Assembly (NCBI RefSeq): GCF_000478605.2
Contig: NZ_ASHX02000001.1
Span: 6,029,001-6,093,000 of the forward strand
Reading direction: 5' to 3'
Source of the DNA: Streptomyces thermolilacinus SPC6
GTDB lineage: Bacteria > Actinomycetota > Actinomycetes > Streptomycetales > Streptomycetaceae
DNA length: 64,000 nt
How positions within the stretch are numbered: the stretch's first letter is position 1; every line of letters begins with the position of its first letter. Of the stretch, positions 14,595-22,847 are shown in pieces. A model generated the notes under the pieces. The model saw only the letters and a list, made by a program, of their open reading frames with translations, was not told the DNA's origin and made no database searches. The position numbers and the translations under genes are program-made.

Positions 14595-15080
14595 TCACTC
14601 CCTCCCGAGGATCGCGGCGGCGGCGTCCACACCCTCGCGGGTGCCGATGACGATGAGCGTGTCCCCGCCCGCGAGCCGGAAGTCCGGCCCCGGCGAGGGG
14701 ATGGCGTCGGCGCGGCGCAGCACGGCGACGATCGACACGCCCGTCTCGGTCCGCATCCGCGTGTCCCCGAGGTGGCGCCCGCACCAGTACGACGTCGAGG
14801 ACAGCTCCACGCGCTCGGCCACCAGGCCGAGGTCCGTCGTGGACAGCAGGCTCGGGCTGTGGTGCGCGGGCATGAGGGCGTCGATCAGCGCCTCCGCCTC
14901 CGGAGCGGTCAGCTTCACGGACAGCGCGCATTCGTCGGGGTCGTCCCGCCGGTACGCGTTCAGGACCCGCGTCCCGTCCCGTTGGGCGACGACCGACAGG
15001 CGGCGGTCCTCGCGGGTCGTGAGGTCGTAGCGGACCCCGATTCCGGGCAGGGGCGTACTGCTCATCCGTGGAGCGTGCAC
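14595..15080 (-). CDS. TrkA-C (RCK_C) domain regulator of the antiporter (KhtT/CpeA-like)
   Basis: The C-terminal half (about 85-160) is an RCK_C domain: VSIVAVLRRADAIPSPGPDF followed by GDTLIVIGTREGVDAAA. The N-terminal half (about 6-75) resembles the KhtT N-domain. In other bacteria RCK_C partners of CPA antiporters bind c-di-AMP (KhtT, and CpeA in Streptomyces). The GTG at 15080 is chosen since GGAGA lies eight bases upstream; an ATG at 15065 would remove five residues. It forms a two-gene operon with the antiporter and is divergent from tatA. Confidence 0.82.
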   Translation of the reverse strand: MHAPRMSSTPLPGIGVRYDLTTREDRRLSVVAQRDGTRVLNAYRRDDPDECALSVKLTAPEAEALIDALMPAHHSPSLLSTTDLGLVAERVELSSTSYWCGRHLGDTRMRTETGVSIVAVLRRADAIPSPGPDFRLAGGDTLIVIGTREGVDAAAAILGRE

Positions 15081-15364
15081 GGTGGATCTCTCCCTGGTGT
15101 GGCTGGATCGGTGCGGGCGAACGGGTCGGGCGCGTCTTTGACGATTACTTTACCCGGGCAACTAATCGGGTCATCTCCGCCTAAGACGTGCTGTTTCCCC
15201 GCGGTCCGGCCAGCCCCCGGGCCCGGGACGCGGTGCCTTGTTTCGGCCGGTGCCGTGACGGGCTTCTTGTCCGCGCTAGTCCGCCGTTCATCCGTGGCGG
15301 TTACGATCGCCAGGGTCACGGCGTCGGACTCCTCGGCGCGGGGCCCGCTCGGAAGGCAGGGAAG

Positions 15365-15580
15365 ATGGGAACGTTCAGCGCTTGGCACCTCGCCATCCTG
15401 TTGGGAGTCGTCGTGCTGCTCTTCGGCAGCAAGAAGCTGCCCGAGATGGCGCGCTCCCTCGGCAAGTCCGCTCGCATCCTCAAGAGCGAGGCCGCCGCGA
15501 TGAAGGCCGAGCGCGACAAGGCGGACGAGGCCGACAAGGCGGACGGGACGACGGTCCCGCCGTCCCGCCCGGCCTCCTGA
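15365..15580 (+). CDS. tatA: Twin-arginine translocase subunit TatA
   Basis: This is a 71-residue single-span protein. The membrane helix is WHLAILLGVVVLLFGSKKLP with the conserved FG hinge. An amphipathic helix (EMARSLGKSARILKSE) and a charged tail (AERDKADEADKADG) follow. TatA oligomers form the conduit for folded proteins with RR signal peptides. The start has an AGGGAAG site. The last codons and the stop lie inside a 28-bp tandem duplication, which also repeats the tail coding sequence. Confidence 0.93.
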   Translation: MGTFSAWHLAILLGVVVLLFGSKKLPEMARSLGKSARILKSEAAAMKAERDKADEADKADGTTVPPSRPAS

Positions 15581-15617
15581 ACGCCCGCCGTCCCGCCCGG
15601 CCTCCTGAACGCCCCGC
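15561..15617. repeat. 28-bp tandem repeat across the tatA stop codon
   Basis: A unit beginning CGTCCCGCCCGGCCTCCTGA occurs at 15561-15588 and again at 15589-15617 with one added base. A degenerate third copy starts at 15618. Each full copy contains an in-frame-looking TGA, so the duplication does not change TatA. The remaining 200 bp to 15803 hold only degenerate C-rich sequence. Confidence 0.8.
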
Positions 15618-15803
15618 CGTCCCGTCGGCCCCCTGAGCCCGTTGGCTCCCGGCGGCCTGGACGTCCCATCGGCTCGCACGGCCTCCTCGAACGCCCGAGC
15701 CGGGCGGCGCCACCCGTGCGCCGCCCGGCTCGTACCGACCCAAGGCCCTCGGCCGAAGTGCGCTCGGGCGCACGGTGCGGCTCGGTGGCCGGTGCCGCTC
15801 CGC

Positions 15804-16895
15804 TCAGGCCACGGTGCGGCGGACGCACTCCGCGACCACGGACCGCAGACTGCCCGTACGGTGCAGCAACCGCCGCTGCACGACGGCGCCGTTGCCGTTC
15901 TCCAGCAGGTCCGCCAGGGCCTCCTGCGCGGGCATCGCGTCACCGTTCTCGTCCAGCGCGTCCCGCACATGGTCGAACAGCGCGCGTACGACCGCCTCCG
16001 CCGGGGCCGGGCGCATCGTCACCGGATGGATCAGCTCGCCTTCGATCCCCGACCGCGCCGCGCGCCAGCTCGCCAGCCGCAGCAGCGCCACACCGTGCCG
16101 CGTCGGCGGCACCCCCTCGCGCCACTGCCGCGCGGCCGTGTCCACCAGGCCCCGGATCAGCGTGGCCAGCAGCACGGTCGTGGACGGGTCCAGGCAGACG
16201 TCCGCGACCCGGATCTCCACGGTCGGGTACGCCTTCGACAGCCGGGCGTCGAAGTACACCATGCCCTCGTCGCGCAGCGCCCCGCTCGCGATCATGTCGG
16301 CGACCTGCTCGTGGTACCGGTCGGCCGACCCGAACACCTCGACGGGCCCGGACGAGGGCCAGCGCCCCCACACCCGGTTGCGGTAGCTGCTGTACCCGCT
16401 GTCCTCGCCCTGCCAGAACGGCGAGTTGGCGCTGAGCGCCAGCAGCACGGGCAGCCACGGGCGGATGCGGTCCAGTACGCCCACGCCCTCCTCGTCCGAC
16501 TCGACCGACACGTGCACATGGCAGCCGCACGTCAGCTGCTCCTGCGCGGTCAGGCCGAAGTGCTCCTTCAGCCACAGGTGCCGCTCGTGGGTGCCGAGGG
16601 TCGGGCTCACCTCGAGCGGCGAGGTGGCCAGCGCCACCACCGACGCGTCCACCCCTTCGGCATGCCGGGCCGCCTCCGCCCGCCAGCGGCGGATCTCCTC
16701 CTCCAGGTCCCGCATGTCCGTCCGCGGGCTCGTCGCGAACTCCAGCTGCTGCCGCTGGAGTTCGCTCTCGAACACCTCCTCGTTCCCCAGCGGGTCGCGT
16801 GAGGCCGCCGCGAGCACCGCCGCGGACAGGGCGCGTGGCTCCCCGTTCTGACGGTCCACGAGCAGCAGTTCCTCTTCGACACCCACACTCCGCAC
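15804..16895 (-). CDS. Carboxylate-amine ligase (YbdK/glutamate-cysteine ligase 2 family)
   Basis: The protein opens with the family signature SVGVEEELLLVD. It contains TCGCHVHVSVES (metal/substrate site), SYRNRVWGRWPSSGP and VEIRVADVCLD. Length (363) is normal. The family forms peptide-like bonds between glutamate and amines with ATP; YbdK is a weak gamma-glutamylcysteine ligase. In actinobacteria several paralogues exist with unknown natural amines. The GTG at 16895 follows an AAAGGTGA site. It lies 13 bp after the membrane protein gene at 16909 on the same strand, so the two are probably one operon. Confidence 0.85.
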   Translation of the reverse strand: MRSVGVEEELLLVDRQNGEPRALSAAVLAAASRDPLGNEEVFESELQRQQLEFATSPRTDMRDLEEEIRRWRAEAARHAEGVDASVVALATSPLEVSPTLGTHERHLWLKEHFGLTAQEQLTCGCHVHVSVESDEEGVGVLDRIRPWLPVLLALSANSPFWQGEDSGYSSYRNRVWGRWPSSGPVEVFGSADRYHEQVADMIASGALRDEGMVYFDARLSKAYPTVEIRVADVCLDPSTTVLLATLIRGLVDTAARQWREGVPPTRHGVALLRLASWRAARSGIEGELIHPVTMRPAPAEAVVRALFDHVRDALDENGDAMPAQEALADLLENGNGAVVQRRLLHRTGSLRSVVAECVRRTVA

Positions 16896-16908
16896 AACAT
16901 CACCTTTC

Positions 16909-17577
16909 TCAGCTCCGGACCGATCGCCGCGCGAGCCGCCGGGCGGATCGACGGCGCAGCCACAGGGGGAGTACGTACCAGCACAGCGCGAACCAGAGCA
17001 TCACCCCGGCCACGAGCAGCTCGGCGAGCGGCCCGGGCACCGCGACATGGAGTATGAGCAGCAGGGTGCAGCCGATCGTCAGGGCGAGCAGCACCATCCC
17101 GCACATCATGAGCTTGTGCGCGGTGCCCACCATCTCGTCCTTCATCCGCTGCCCCGACAGGAACCGGTGCAACGACACCGGAGCGATCAGGGACGCGGTG
17201 GCGGAAGCGCCCAGCACGACCGTTATCACGTAGATCACCCGGTCGGCCATGGCCAGGTCCCGGAACAGCGGCGTGAACGCGACGCTCAGCAGGAAACCGA
17301 AGAGGATCTGTACGCCCGTCTGGGCGACCCGGGTCTCCTGGAGGATCTCGTTCCACCGGCGGTTGACCCGGTCGCGAGCGGTCTCCGGCCGCTCCGGCTC
17401 CAGTACGGCCGCGGGGGCCGCGACGGCCGTGACGGCCGCCTCCACGCCCCGGCCCGGCGCCGCGGCCGCGTGGGCCTGCGCACCGGCCTGCCGCGCGCTG
17501 TGCGCGCACGAGGGGCACGGGGTGGATGAGGGGCGGCGCCCTGCGGGCGGGCCGACCGGCTGCTCCGTCATGGTCAT
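16909..17577 (-). CDS. DUF6328-like four-helix membrane protein
   Basis: This is a 222-residue protein. The first 80 residues are soluble and Pro/Ala-rich with a CPSCAHS knuckle-like spot. RVNRRWNEILQETRVAQTGV then leads into four membrane helices (about 95-110, 122-142, 157-178 and 190-212) and a basic end. This RxxRRWNEILQETRVAQTGVQ pattern is typical of DUF6328 proteins, which have no known function. The ATG at 17577 has GGAGGA eight bases upstream. It is co-directional with the ligase gene and divergent from the CBS gene. Confidence 0.8.
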   Translation of the reverse strand: MTMTEQPVGPPAGRRPSSTPCPSCAHSARQAGAQAHAAAAPGRGVEAAVTAVAAPAAVLEPERPETARDRVNRRWNEILQETRVAQTGVQILFGFLLSVAFTPLFRDLAMADRVIYVITVVLGASATASLIAPVSLHRFLSGQRMKDEMVGTAHKLMMCGMVLLALTIGCTLLLILHVAVPGPLAELLVAGVMLWFALCWYVLPLWLRRRSARRLARRSVRS

Positions 17578-17782
17578 GGCGTCGTCCTCCGTACTCGGGG
17601 ACGTTCGTGTGCCCAGTCCGCACCGAAGCATGCCGATGCCCCCAACCGGTTGCGAATACAGCGAAACGGGGTTAGCCGGACCCGGTCCCGGGGGATCCGT
17701 GGTTCCGTGAGAGCCCTGCCCACCGGCCACGACGCCGACGGGTCGGGCGCAAGGACAGACGTGGAGGAGGGATCGTCGCACC

Positions 17783-18199
17783 ATGACGACGGCACGAGAG
17801 ATCATGACCGAGGGCGCCGAGTGCATCGGCGAGAACGAGACCGTACTCGACGCCGCGAAGAAGATGACGCAACTCGGTGTCGGTGCCCTGCCCATCTGCG
17901 GAACCGACAACAAGCTGAAGGGCATGCTCACGGACCGCGACATCGTCGTGAAGGTCCTCGGCAAGGGCAAGGACCCCGCCACCTGCAAGGCCGGTGAGCT
18001 GGCCCAGGGCGAGGCGGTCACCATCGGCGCCGACGACGACGCCGAGGAGATCCTGCGCACGATGACCCAGCACAAGGTGCGCCGACTGCCCGTCATCGAC
18101 GGCCACACCCTCGTCGGCATCGTCGCCCAGGCCGATGTCGCCCGGTCGCTCCCCGAACCGAAGGTGGGCGACCTCCTGGAGGCGCTGTCCACCGACTGA
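17783..18199 (+). CDS. Tandem CBS-domain protein
   Basis: Two CBS motifs fill the 138 residues. The first runs from AREIMTEGAECIGENETVLD to LTDRDIVVKVL. The second runs from CKAGELAQGEAVTIGADDD to VGIVAQADVARSL. CBS pairs bind adenine nucleotides and usually act as energy sensors. Stand-alone versions are abundant in Streptomyces, often near stress genes. A GGAGGAGGGA tract precedes the ATG. No partner enzyme is adjacent. Confidence 0.9.
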   Translation: MTTAREIMTEGAECIGENETVLDAAKKMTQLGVGALPICGTDNKLKGMLTDRDIVVKVLGKGKDPATCKAGELAQGEAVTIGADDDAEEILRTMTQHKVRRLPVIDGHTLVGIVAQADVARSLPEPKVGDLLEALSTD

Positions 18200-18223
18200 A
18201 CGCCCCCGCTGCCCAGCCGACCC

Positions 18224-18260
18224 CGGGCCCCGGCCGCGCCGTCCACGCGACCGGGGCCCG
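18224..18260. terminator. Hairpin after the CBS gene
   Basis: CGGGCCCCGG (18224-18233) pairs exactly with CCGGGGCCCG (18251-18260) around a 17-base loop, 25 bp after the stop. Confidence 0.6.
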
Positions 18261-18336
18261 CCCCCCCCACGGCCCGTACAGGGCTCGGCCGTACGTGTGC
18301 GAGGGCGACGAACGCCTGGGAGGGGAGGCGCACGCC

Positions 18337-19350
18337 ATGGGCGACATCATGATCGGAACGTGTTCGTGGACGGACCCCGCGCTGGTCTCCAGCGGCTGGT
18401 ACCCGCGCGGCAGACGCGACGCGGAGGGGCGGCTGCGGCACTACGCGGACCAATTCCCGCTGGTGGAGGTCGATTCCACCTACTACGGCCTGCCCAGCGC
18501 CCGCAACAGCGCGCTCTGGGCCGAGCGCACACCGGACGGCTTCCGCTTCGACGTGAAGGCGTTCTCGCTGCTCACCGGCCACCCGACCCGACCGGCGGCG
18601 CTGCCCGCCGACTTACGGCCCGCGCTCGCCCGGTACGGCGGCACGCGCCGCACGCCCCCCGACCCGGCGCTCCTCGACGAGGTGTGGCACCGCTTCGCCG
18701 CGGCCCTGCAACCGCTTCGCGACGCGGGCCGGTTGGGCGCGGTGCTGTTCCAGCTGCCGCCGTGGGCGGCTCCAGGACCGCGCGTCCGCGCGTTCCTGGA
18801 GGAGTGCCGGGTGCGGGCGGAGGGCTGGCGGCTCGCGGTCGAGTTCCGCCACCCCGGCTGGTGGGCGGAGGCCGAGCGGGCGGGTACGGCGGCGCTCCTC
18901 GGCGGCCTCGGCATGGCATCGGTCGCCGTGGACACGGCCCCCGGCCTGGCCGGGTCGCTCACCCCGGACGTGCCGGTCACCTCCCGGGCGCTCTCCGTCG
19001 TACGGTTCCACGGCCGCAGCCGCGACTGGGGCACCGGCACCAAGGAGGACCGGTTCCGCCACGGTTACACGATCGGTGAACTGCGCGAGTGGCTGCCCCG
19101 CGTCCGCACGCACGCCGACCGGGCCACCGAGGTCCACGTCCTGTTCAACAACTGCTGCGGGGACGCCGCCGTGCGCGCAGCCGAGGCCATGCGCGGCCTC
19201 GTCGGCCACACGGCGGAGGAACCGCCTCGTAGCGGCGCACATGGGAACGGCCCGGCGGGGCACACGAGTTCCGACACGAAAGGCCCGGACCGGCGCGACG
19301 CGCCGTCCGCGTCCGGAACCGGCACACAGGAGGTGTCATGTCCCAACTGA
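18337..19350 (+). CDS. DUF72 (YecE-like) protein with a TTA codon
   Basis: The TIM-barrel-like DUF72 pattern is clear: IMIGTCSWTDPAL at the start, VEVDSTYYGLPS, FRFDVKAFSLLT, VLFQLPPW, LAVEFRHPGWW and HVLFNNCCGD. The biochemical role of DUF72 is unknown. The GGAGGGGAGG site (18320-18329) supports the ATG at 18337. Leu93 is encoded by TTA at 18613-18615, implying bldA dependence. The last 55 residues are low-complexity, and the 3' end overlaps the start of the small ORF at 19338 by 13 bp. A second DUF72 protein is encoded at 36195-36968. Confidence 0.87.
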   Translation: MGDIMIGTCSWTDPALVSSGWYPRGRRDAEGRLRHYADQFPLVEVDSTYYGLPSARNSALWAERTPDGFRFDVKAFSLLTGHPTRPAALPADLRPALARYGGTRRTPPDPALLDEVWHRFAAALQPLRDAGRLGAVLFQLPPWAAPGPRVRAFLEECRVRAEGWRLAVEFRHPGWWAEAERAGTAALLGGLGMASVAVDTAPGLAGSLTPDVPVTSRALSVVRFHGRSRDWGTGTKEDRFRHGYTIGELREWLPRVRTHADRATEVHVLFNNCCGDAAVRAAEAMRGLVGHTAEEPPRSGAHGNGPAGHTSSDTKGPDRRDAPSASGTGTQEVSCPN

Positions 19351-19493
19351 TCCGACGCATCAAGAGGTTCAGCCGCAGTCCGCAGGGCCGCAGGCTCATC
19401 CACTCGGCCCGCCGCGCCGCCATGGACACGCGGCGGCGCCGCACCACCCGCAGCCGCGGGCTTCTGGGGCGGCTGGCGCTGCGCCGCCACTGA
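19338..19493 (+). CDS. Very basic 51-residue small protein
   Basis: The frame reads MSQLIRRIKRFSRSPQGRRL, then an Arg-rich middle, and ends RGLLGRLALRRH. ACAGGAGGTGTC directly precedes the ATG, one of the strongest ribosome binding sites in the window. The start lies inside the end of the DUF72 frame, suggesting translational coupling. The SPQGRRLIHSARRAA stretch recalls a set of small Streptomyces proteins with SPQGRR near the N-terminus (from memory). Predicted fold: amphipathic helix, possibly nucleic-acid or membrane binding. No function is known. Confidence 0.65.
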   Translation: MSQLIRRIKRFSRSPQGRRLIHSARRAAMDTRRRRTTRSRGLLGRLALRRH

Positions 19494-19524
19494 CCGCCAC
19501 GGGCGGCGAAACCCCGCCCCGCGC

Positions 19525-19571
19525 CACGCCGCGGCCCCCGCCGGACACGATCCGCCGGGGGCCGCGGCGTG
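19525..19571. terminator. Terminator hairpin after the small basic ORF
   Basis: CACGCCGCGGCCCCC (19525-19539) pairs perfectly with 19557-19571, and the loop can partly extend the stem. It is 32 bp after the stop at 19493. Confidence 0.8.
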
Positions 19572-19684
19572 TTCGCGGCGTGACCGTGGTGTGCCGGTGG
19601 GCCGGTTGCGCTGGAGGGTCCGGCGCGCGGGCGGGCCGGGCGCGTGGCAAGGCCCGGTGCCACCGGGGGCGTAGGCCGTCCGTC

Positions 19685-19696
19685 TGACAAATGTCA
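19685..19696. promoter_or_regulatory. TGACA-AA-TGTCA inverted repeat
   Basis: The sequence TGACAAATGTCA sits in an AT-richer patch about 115 bp before the serine hydrolase start. It may be an operator or part of the promoter of that gene. The rest of 19572-19810 holds no coding frame I trust. Confidence 0.4.
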
Positions 19697-19766
19697 TGGC
19701 TTCCTGTGCGCAACTTCCTTCCTTGGAAGGAGAATCGGGCCCGTCGGGCACCCCGAGGATGGGGGT

Positions 19767-19786
19767 GGGGCACCGGCCGGTGCCCC
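19767..19786. repeat. Perfect 20-bp palindrome in a leader
   Basis: GGGGCACCGGCCGGTGCCCC is a perfect palindrome 24 bp before the serine hydrolase ATG and 14 bp before its AGGAG site. It could bind a dimer, or fold into an mRNA hairpin just ahead of the ribosome binding site. Confidence 0.7.
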
Positions 19787-19810
19787 GCACCGACCACCGC
19801 AGGAGTGCCC

Positions 19811-21184
19811 ATGGACCTCTCGCCGCGCCCCGCCCGCCGCGGGCTGCGCCTCGCCGCCGTCACGTCGAGCGCCGTCCTGCTGTCGCTCGCCGCAGGCACG
19901 CTGCCCGCCCAGGCGGCACCCGGCACCTCCGGGGCGCCGGCCGCCGCCGTCGCCGAGCGCCACGGCCCGCGCCTCGACCGGGAGGCCCTGCGCGCCTCGC
20001 TCGACGCGATCCGCCAGGCCGGCATGTACGGCACGTACTCCGCCGTCCGCGACGGCTCGGCGCACTGGCGCGGTGCCTCCGGCATCGCCGACACCGACAC
20101 GAAGCGCCCCGTGCGGCCCGGCTTCGAGCACCGCGTCGGCAGCATCACCAAGACGTTCACCGCCGTCGCCGTCCTCCAGCAGGTCCACGCGGGGCGCATC
20201 GACCTGGACGCGCCCATCGGCCGCTACCTGCCCGGCCTCGTGCCCGGCGAGCAGGGCCGGTCCATCACCGTGCGGATGCTGCTCAACCACACCAGCGGCC
20301 TCGGCGACCACATAGCCGCGGCGTTCCCCGGCATCGTGGAGGACCCCGCCAAGGCCCTCGACGCGGGCCGCTTCCGGCACTGGGCGCCCGAGGAGCTGAT
20401 CCGCCTCGGGCTCGCCGCCCCGTCGCCCGAGCCGCGCGGAACGTACAGCTACTCGAACACCAACTACCTCATCATCGGCGAGCTGCTGCGCGAGGTCACC
20501 GGCCAGGACCCCGAGCGATACATCACCCGCAACGTCATCCGCAAGGCCGGGCTGCGCCACACGTACTTCCCGCGCACGCCCTACCTGACCGGTCCCCACT
20601 CGAAGATGTACGAGTCGATGTACGGCATGATCGACCCGCCGCGCGACTACAGCGTCTACGACATGTCCTGGGGCGGCGTGGCCGGGAACCTCGTCTCCAC
20701 CATGGACGACATCAACTCCTTCTACCGGCAGCTCCTCACCGGCCGTCTCATCGGCCCGGCCGAGCTGCGCGAGATGAAGACGACCGTCCCCACCTACGAG
20801 GCGCCGCCCGGCGAGGAGGTCGTCATGCACTACGGGCTCGGCCTCTACACGACGAAGCTGTCCGACGGCCGCTGGTACTGGGGCCACGACGGCGGGGTGT
20901 TCGGCGCCGGGACGATGGCGCTGTCCTCGGAGGACGGGCGGCGGCAGGTCGCGCTCGGCATGAACCTGATGAAGTACCAGCGCATCGGCGACCACGGCTA
21001 CCCCGAGCCGCACGCCATCGACCACGCGCTGATGCGCCACGTCGAGGGCGCTCTCGCCGGTGCCCCGACGGCCCCCACGCCGAAGGCGGCCCCGTCCGCC
21101 CGCACGGCGGCGCCCGCGCTGACGGCGCTGCCCTCGGCGGCCGCGCCCGGGCCGCTCCTTTCCGCGGACCCGCTGAAGCGGTAG
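19811..21184 (+). CDS. Secreted SxxK serine hydrolase (class C beta-lactamase / D-Ala-D-Ala carboxypeptidase family)
   Basis: A signal peptide (about 1-36, ending AQAAP) is followed by the beta-lactamase/transpeptidase fold. The active-site tetrad is S111-I-T-K114, the second element Y214-S-N216, and the third GHDGG near residue 355. MLLNHTSGLGDH is the usual family landmark. The C-terminal 45 residues are a Pro/Ala linker-like tail. Substrates of this group include peptidoglycan stem peptides and D-amino acid esters. AGGAG at 19801 supports the ATG. A related but distinct gene lies at 27876. Confidence 0.88.
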   Translation: MDLSPRPARRGLRLAAVTSSAVLLSLAAGTLPAQAAPGTSGAPAAAVAERHGPRLDREALRASLDAIRQAGMYGTYSAVRDGSAHWRGASGIADTDTKRPVRPGFEHRVGSITKTFTAVAVLQQVHAGRIDLDAPIGRYLPGLVPGEQGRSITVRMLLNHTSGLGDHIAAAFPGIVEDPAKALDAGRFRHWAPEELIRLGLAAPSPEPRGTYSYSNTNYLIIGELLREVTGQDPERYITRNVIRKAGLRHTYFPRTPYLTGPHSKMYESMYGMIDPPRDYSVYDMSWGGVAGNLVSTMDDINSFYRQLLTGRLIGPAELREMKTTVPTYEAPPGEEVVMHYGLGLYTTKLSDGRWYWGHDGGVFGAGTMALSSEDGRRQVALGMNLMKYQRIGDHGYPEPHAIDHALMRHVEGALAGAPTAPTPKAAPSARTAAPALTALPSAAAPGPLLSADPLKR

Positions 21185-21199
21185 CGCGCACGACCACCT

Positions 21200-21225
21200 C
21201 CCGGGCCGCCGTTCGGCGGCCCGGG
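21200..21225. terminator. Hairpin between convergent genes
   Basis: CCCGGGCCGCCG (21200-21211) and CGGCGGCCCGGG (21214-21225) form a perfect 12-bp stem after the serine hydrolase stop at 21184. It is shared with the convergent PucR-type gene. Confidence 0.8.
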
Positions 21226-21286
21226 TCCGGTCGGCGGGCGCCGCCTCCGCGCGGACGTGCTGTACGCGGCGCCCCCCCGCGCGGGT

Positions 21287-22726
21287 CTACGGGCCTGTGC
21301 GGGGGCGCGGGCCCGGGCGGTGCGACAGCAGGCGCCGGGCGCTGAGGGCGAGGGCCACCTCCACCAGGTCGGCGGGCCGCCCGAGGGACCGGCCCGTCAA
21401 CTGCTCGCAGCGGCGCAGCCGGTTGAGGACCGTGTTGCGGTGGCAGTACAGGCGGGCACCGGCGCGGCGCGCCGAACCGTCGCACTCCAGCCAGACGGCC
21501 AGCGTGTCCAGCAGCAGGTCCCGCTCGGCCGGGTCGAGGCGCAGCAGCGGGCCGAGCACCCGCTCGGTGAGCGCCGCGCCGAGATCCGGCGACGACGCGA
21601 CGAGGGCGGCGGGCAGATGGTCCTCCAGCAGGACGGTCCCGCCGTCCTCCGGGCACAGGCGCAGCGCGGTGTCCGCCAGCCGCCGCGCGTCCCCGACGGC
21701 GGCCAGGCCCTCCACCGCCGGACCCACTCCGACGCGTACGCCGGGAGCCGCGCCCAGCCGAGCCGCGAGCGCGGCCAGCACACCGCGCCCGCCGCCCCGC
21801 GGACGTCCGTCGGCGGGGCGGCGGCCGTCCGTGTCGTCGTGGTGCTCGCCGTCGGGTCGGCGGCCGTCCGGCTCGTGGTGCCCGCCGTCGAGGAGGACGA
21901 TGCCGTACTCGGTGTCCGCGCCGGTGTGCCAGCGCACGTGTGGGCCGGGCGCCGCGGCGGGTCCTTCCGGCGGGTCGTCCGGGCCGGCGGGGAGGCGCCC
22001 GCCGACGGCGACGACCGCGTACCGGCCCCGCTCCGGCAGCCCCAGCGCGGCCGCCGCGTCCGGCAGGTCCGCGATCCGGGTGGTGCCGTCCAGCAGCGCC
22101 GCGGCCAGCAGCCGCAGCCGGTTCTCGTGCCGCCACGTCAGCCGCCGCTCCACCCGCCGGTATGCGTCGGCGACCAGCGCGCACTGTTCGTCCACGAAGT
22201 CCCACACGTCCCCGGCGACGTGCACCAACAGCCGTACGTCGTCGGGGGAGCGGCGGGTCGTCTCCTCGACCAGCGCCTCCCACACGAGGGAGCCGCCCAG
22301 CCGGAACGCGTGCAGCAGCGCGTCCAGCGGCATGCCCCGCTCGGCGCGCGCGGCCCCGGTCCGCCACGAGCAGCGCCGCGCCTCCTCCCGAGCGGCGCGC
22401 GGGTCGAGCAGCGAGGCGACACCGTGCAGCAGCGACTGGTGCGCCTCCTGCCAGATGTGGCCCGGTTCGCTCTCCAGCGCCGCCCGGTACGCCGGTTCCC
22501 GCTCCCGTAGGGCGGCTACCAGACGGTCGGTCAGGTCCGGCAGGTCGTCCAGCAGGGCGCGGGCCGACCGGTGCAGCACCCGCCGGGCCGCCCCGCCGTC
22601 CACGCCGCTCCGGGCCGGGCGCCGCGCGGGACGCGGCGCCCGCGCCTCCGGCGGCGGCGAGGGTGACGGTGACGGCGGCCTCGTCGGCATCGGCGCCGCG
22701 GCACGCGGCCGTACGGCATCGCGCAT
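21287..22726 (-). CDS. PucR/CdaR-type transcriptional regulator
   Basis: The 479-residue protein has a sensory N-terminal region (ARALLDDLPDLTDRLVAALRE) with the layout of actinobacterial PucR regulators. A degenerate GGDEF-like middle (GRYAVVAVGG) follows. The C-terminal HTH_30 (about 425-465) contains YCHRNTVLNRLRRCEQLTGR. These regulators control purine, proline or secondary metabolite genes, and the ligand is unknown here. His/Asp/Gly-rich repeats (EPDGRRPDGEHHDDTDGRRP) interrupt the middle and look like an expanded loop. GGGAGGGA precedes the ATG. It lies downstream of and co-directional with the LAL regulator. Confidence 0.85.
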   Translation of the reverse strand: MRDAVRPRAAAPMPTRPPSPSPSPPPEARAPRPARRPARSGVDGGAARRVLHRSARALLDDLPDLTDRLVAALREREPAYRAALESEPGHIWQEAHQSLLHGVASLLDPRAAREEARRCSWRTGAARAERGMPLDALLHAFRLGGSLVWEALVEETTRRSPDDVRLLVHVAGDVWDFVDEQCALVADAYRRVERRLTWRHENRLRLLAAALLDGTTRIADLPDAAAALGLPERGRYAVVAVGGRLPAGPDDPPEGPAAAPGPHVRWHTGADTEYGIVLLDGGHHEPDGRRPDGEHHDDTDGRRPADGRPRGGGRGVLAALAARLGAAPGVRVGVGPAVEGLAAVGDARRLADTALRLCPEDGGTVLLEDHLPAALVASSPDLGAALTERVLGPLLRLDPAERDLLLDTLAVWLECDGSARRAGARLYCHRNTVLNRLRRCEQLTGRSLGRPADLVEVALALSARRLLSHRPGPRPRTGP

Positions 22727-22847
22727 CGTGTCCCTCCCCGAGGCCGGTGAGTGCGGGGCCCACGCCGGCCCCGCCGCCCCTGGAAGAATGGCATACCGTC
22801 CGGTCGGTCGAGGCTTCCTGTCCGCAAAGTCCCGTCTGCCGTGCGGG

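Noticed and set aside
13014..15503. 829-aa plus-strand frame over hmp, the antiporter and RCK_C genes
   Set aside because: It overlaps three genes with strong family signatures and has shadow composition.
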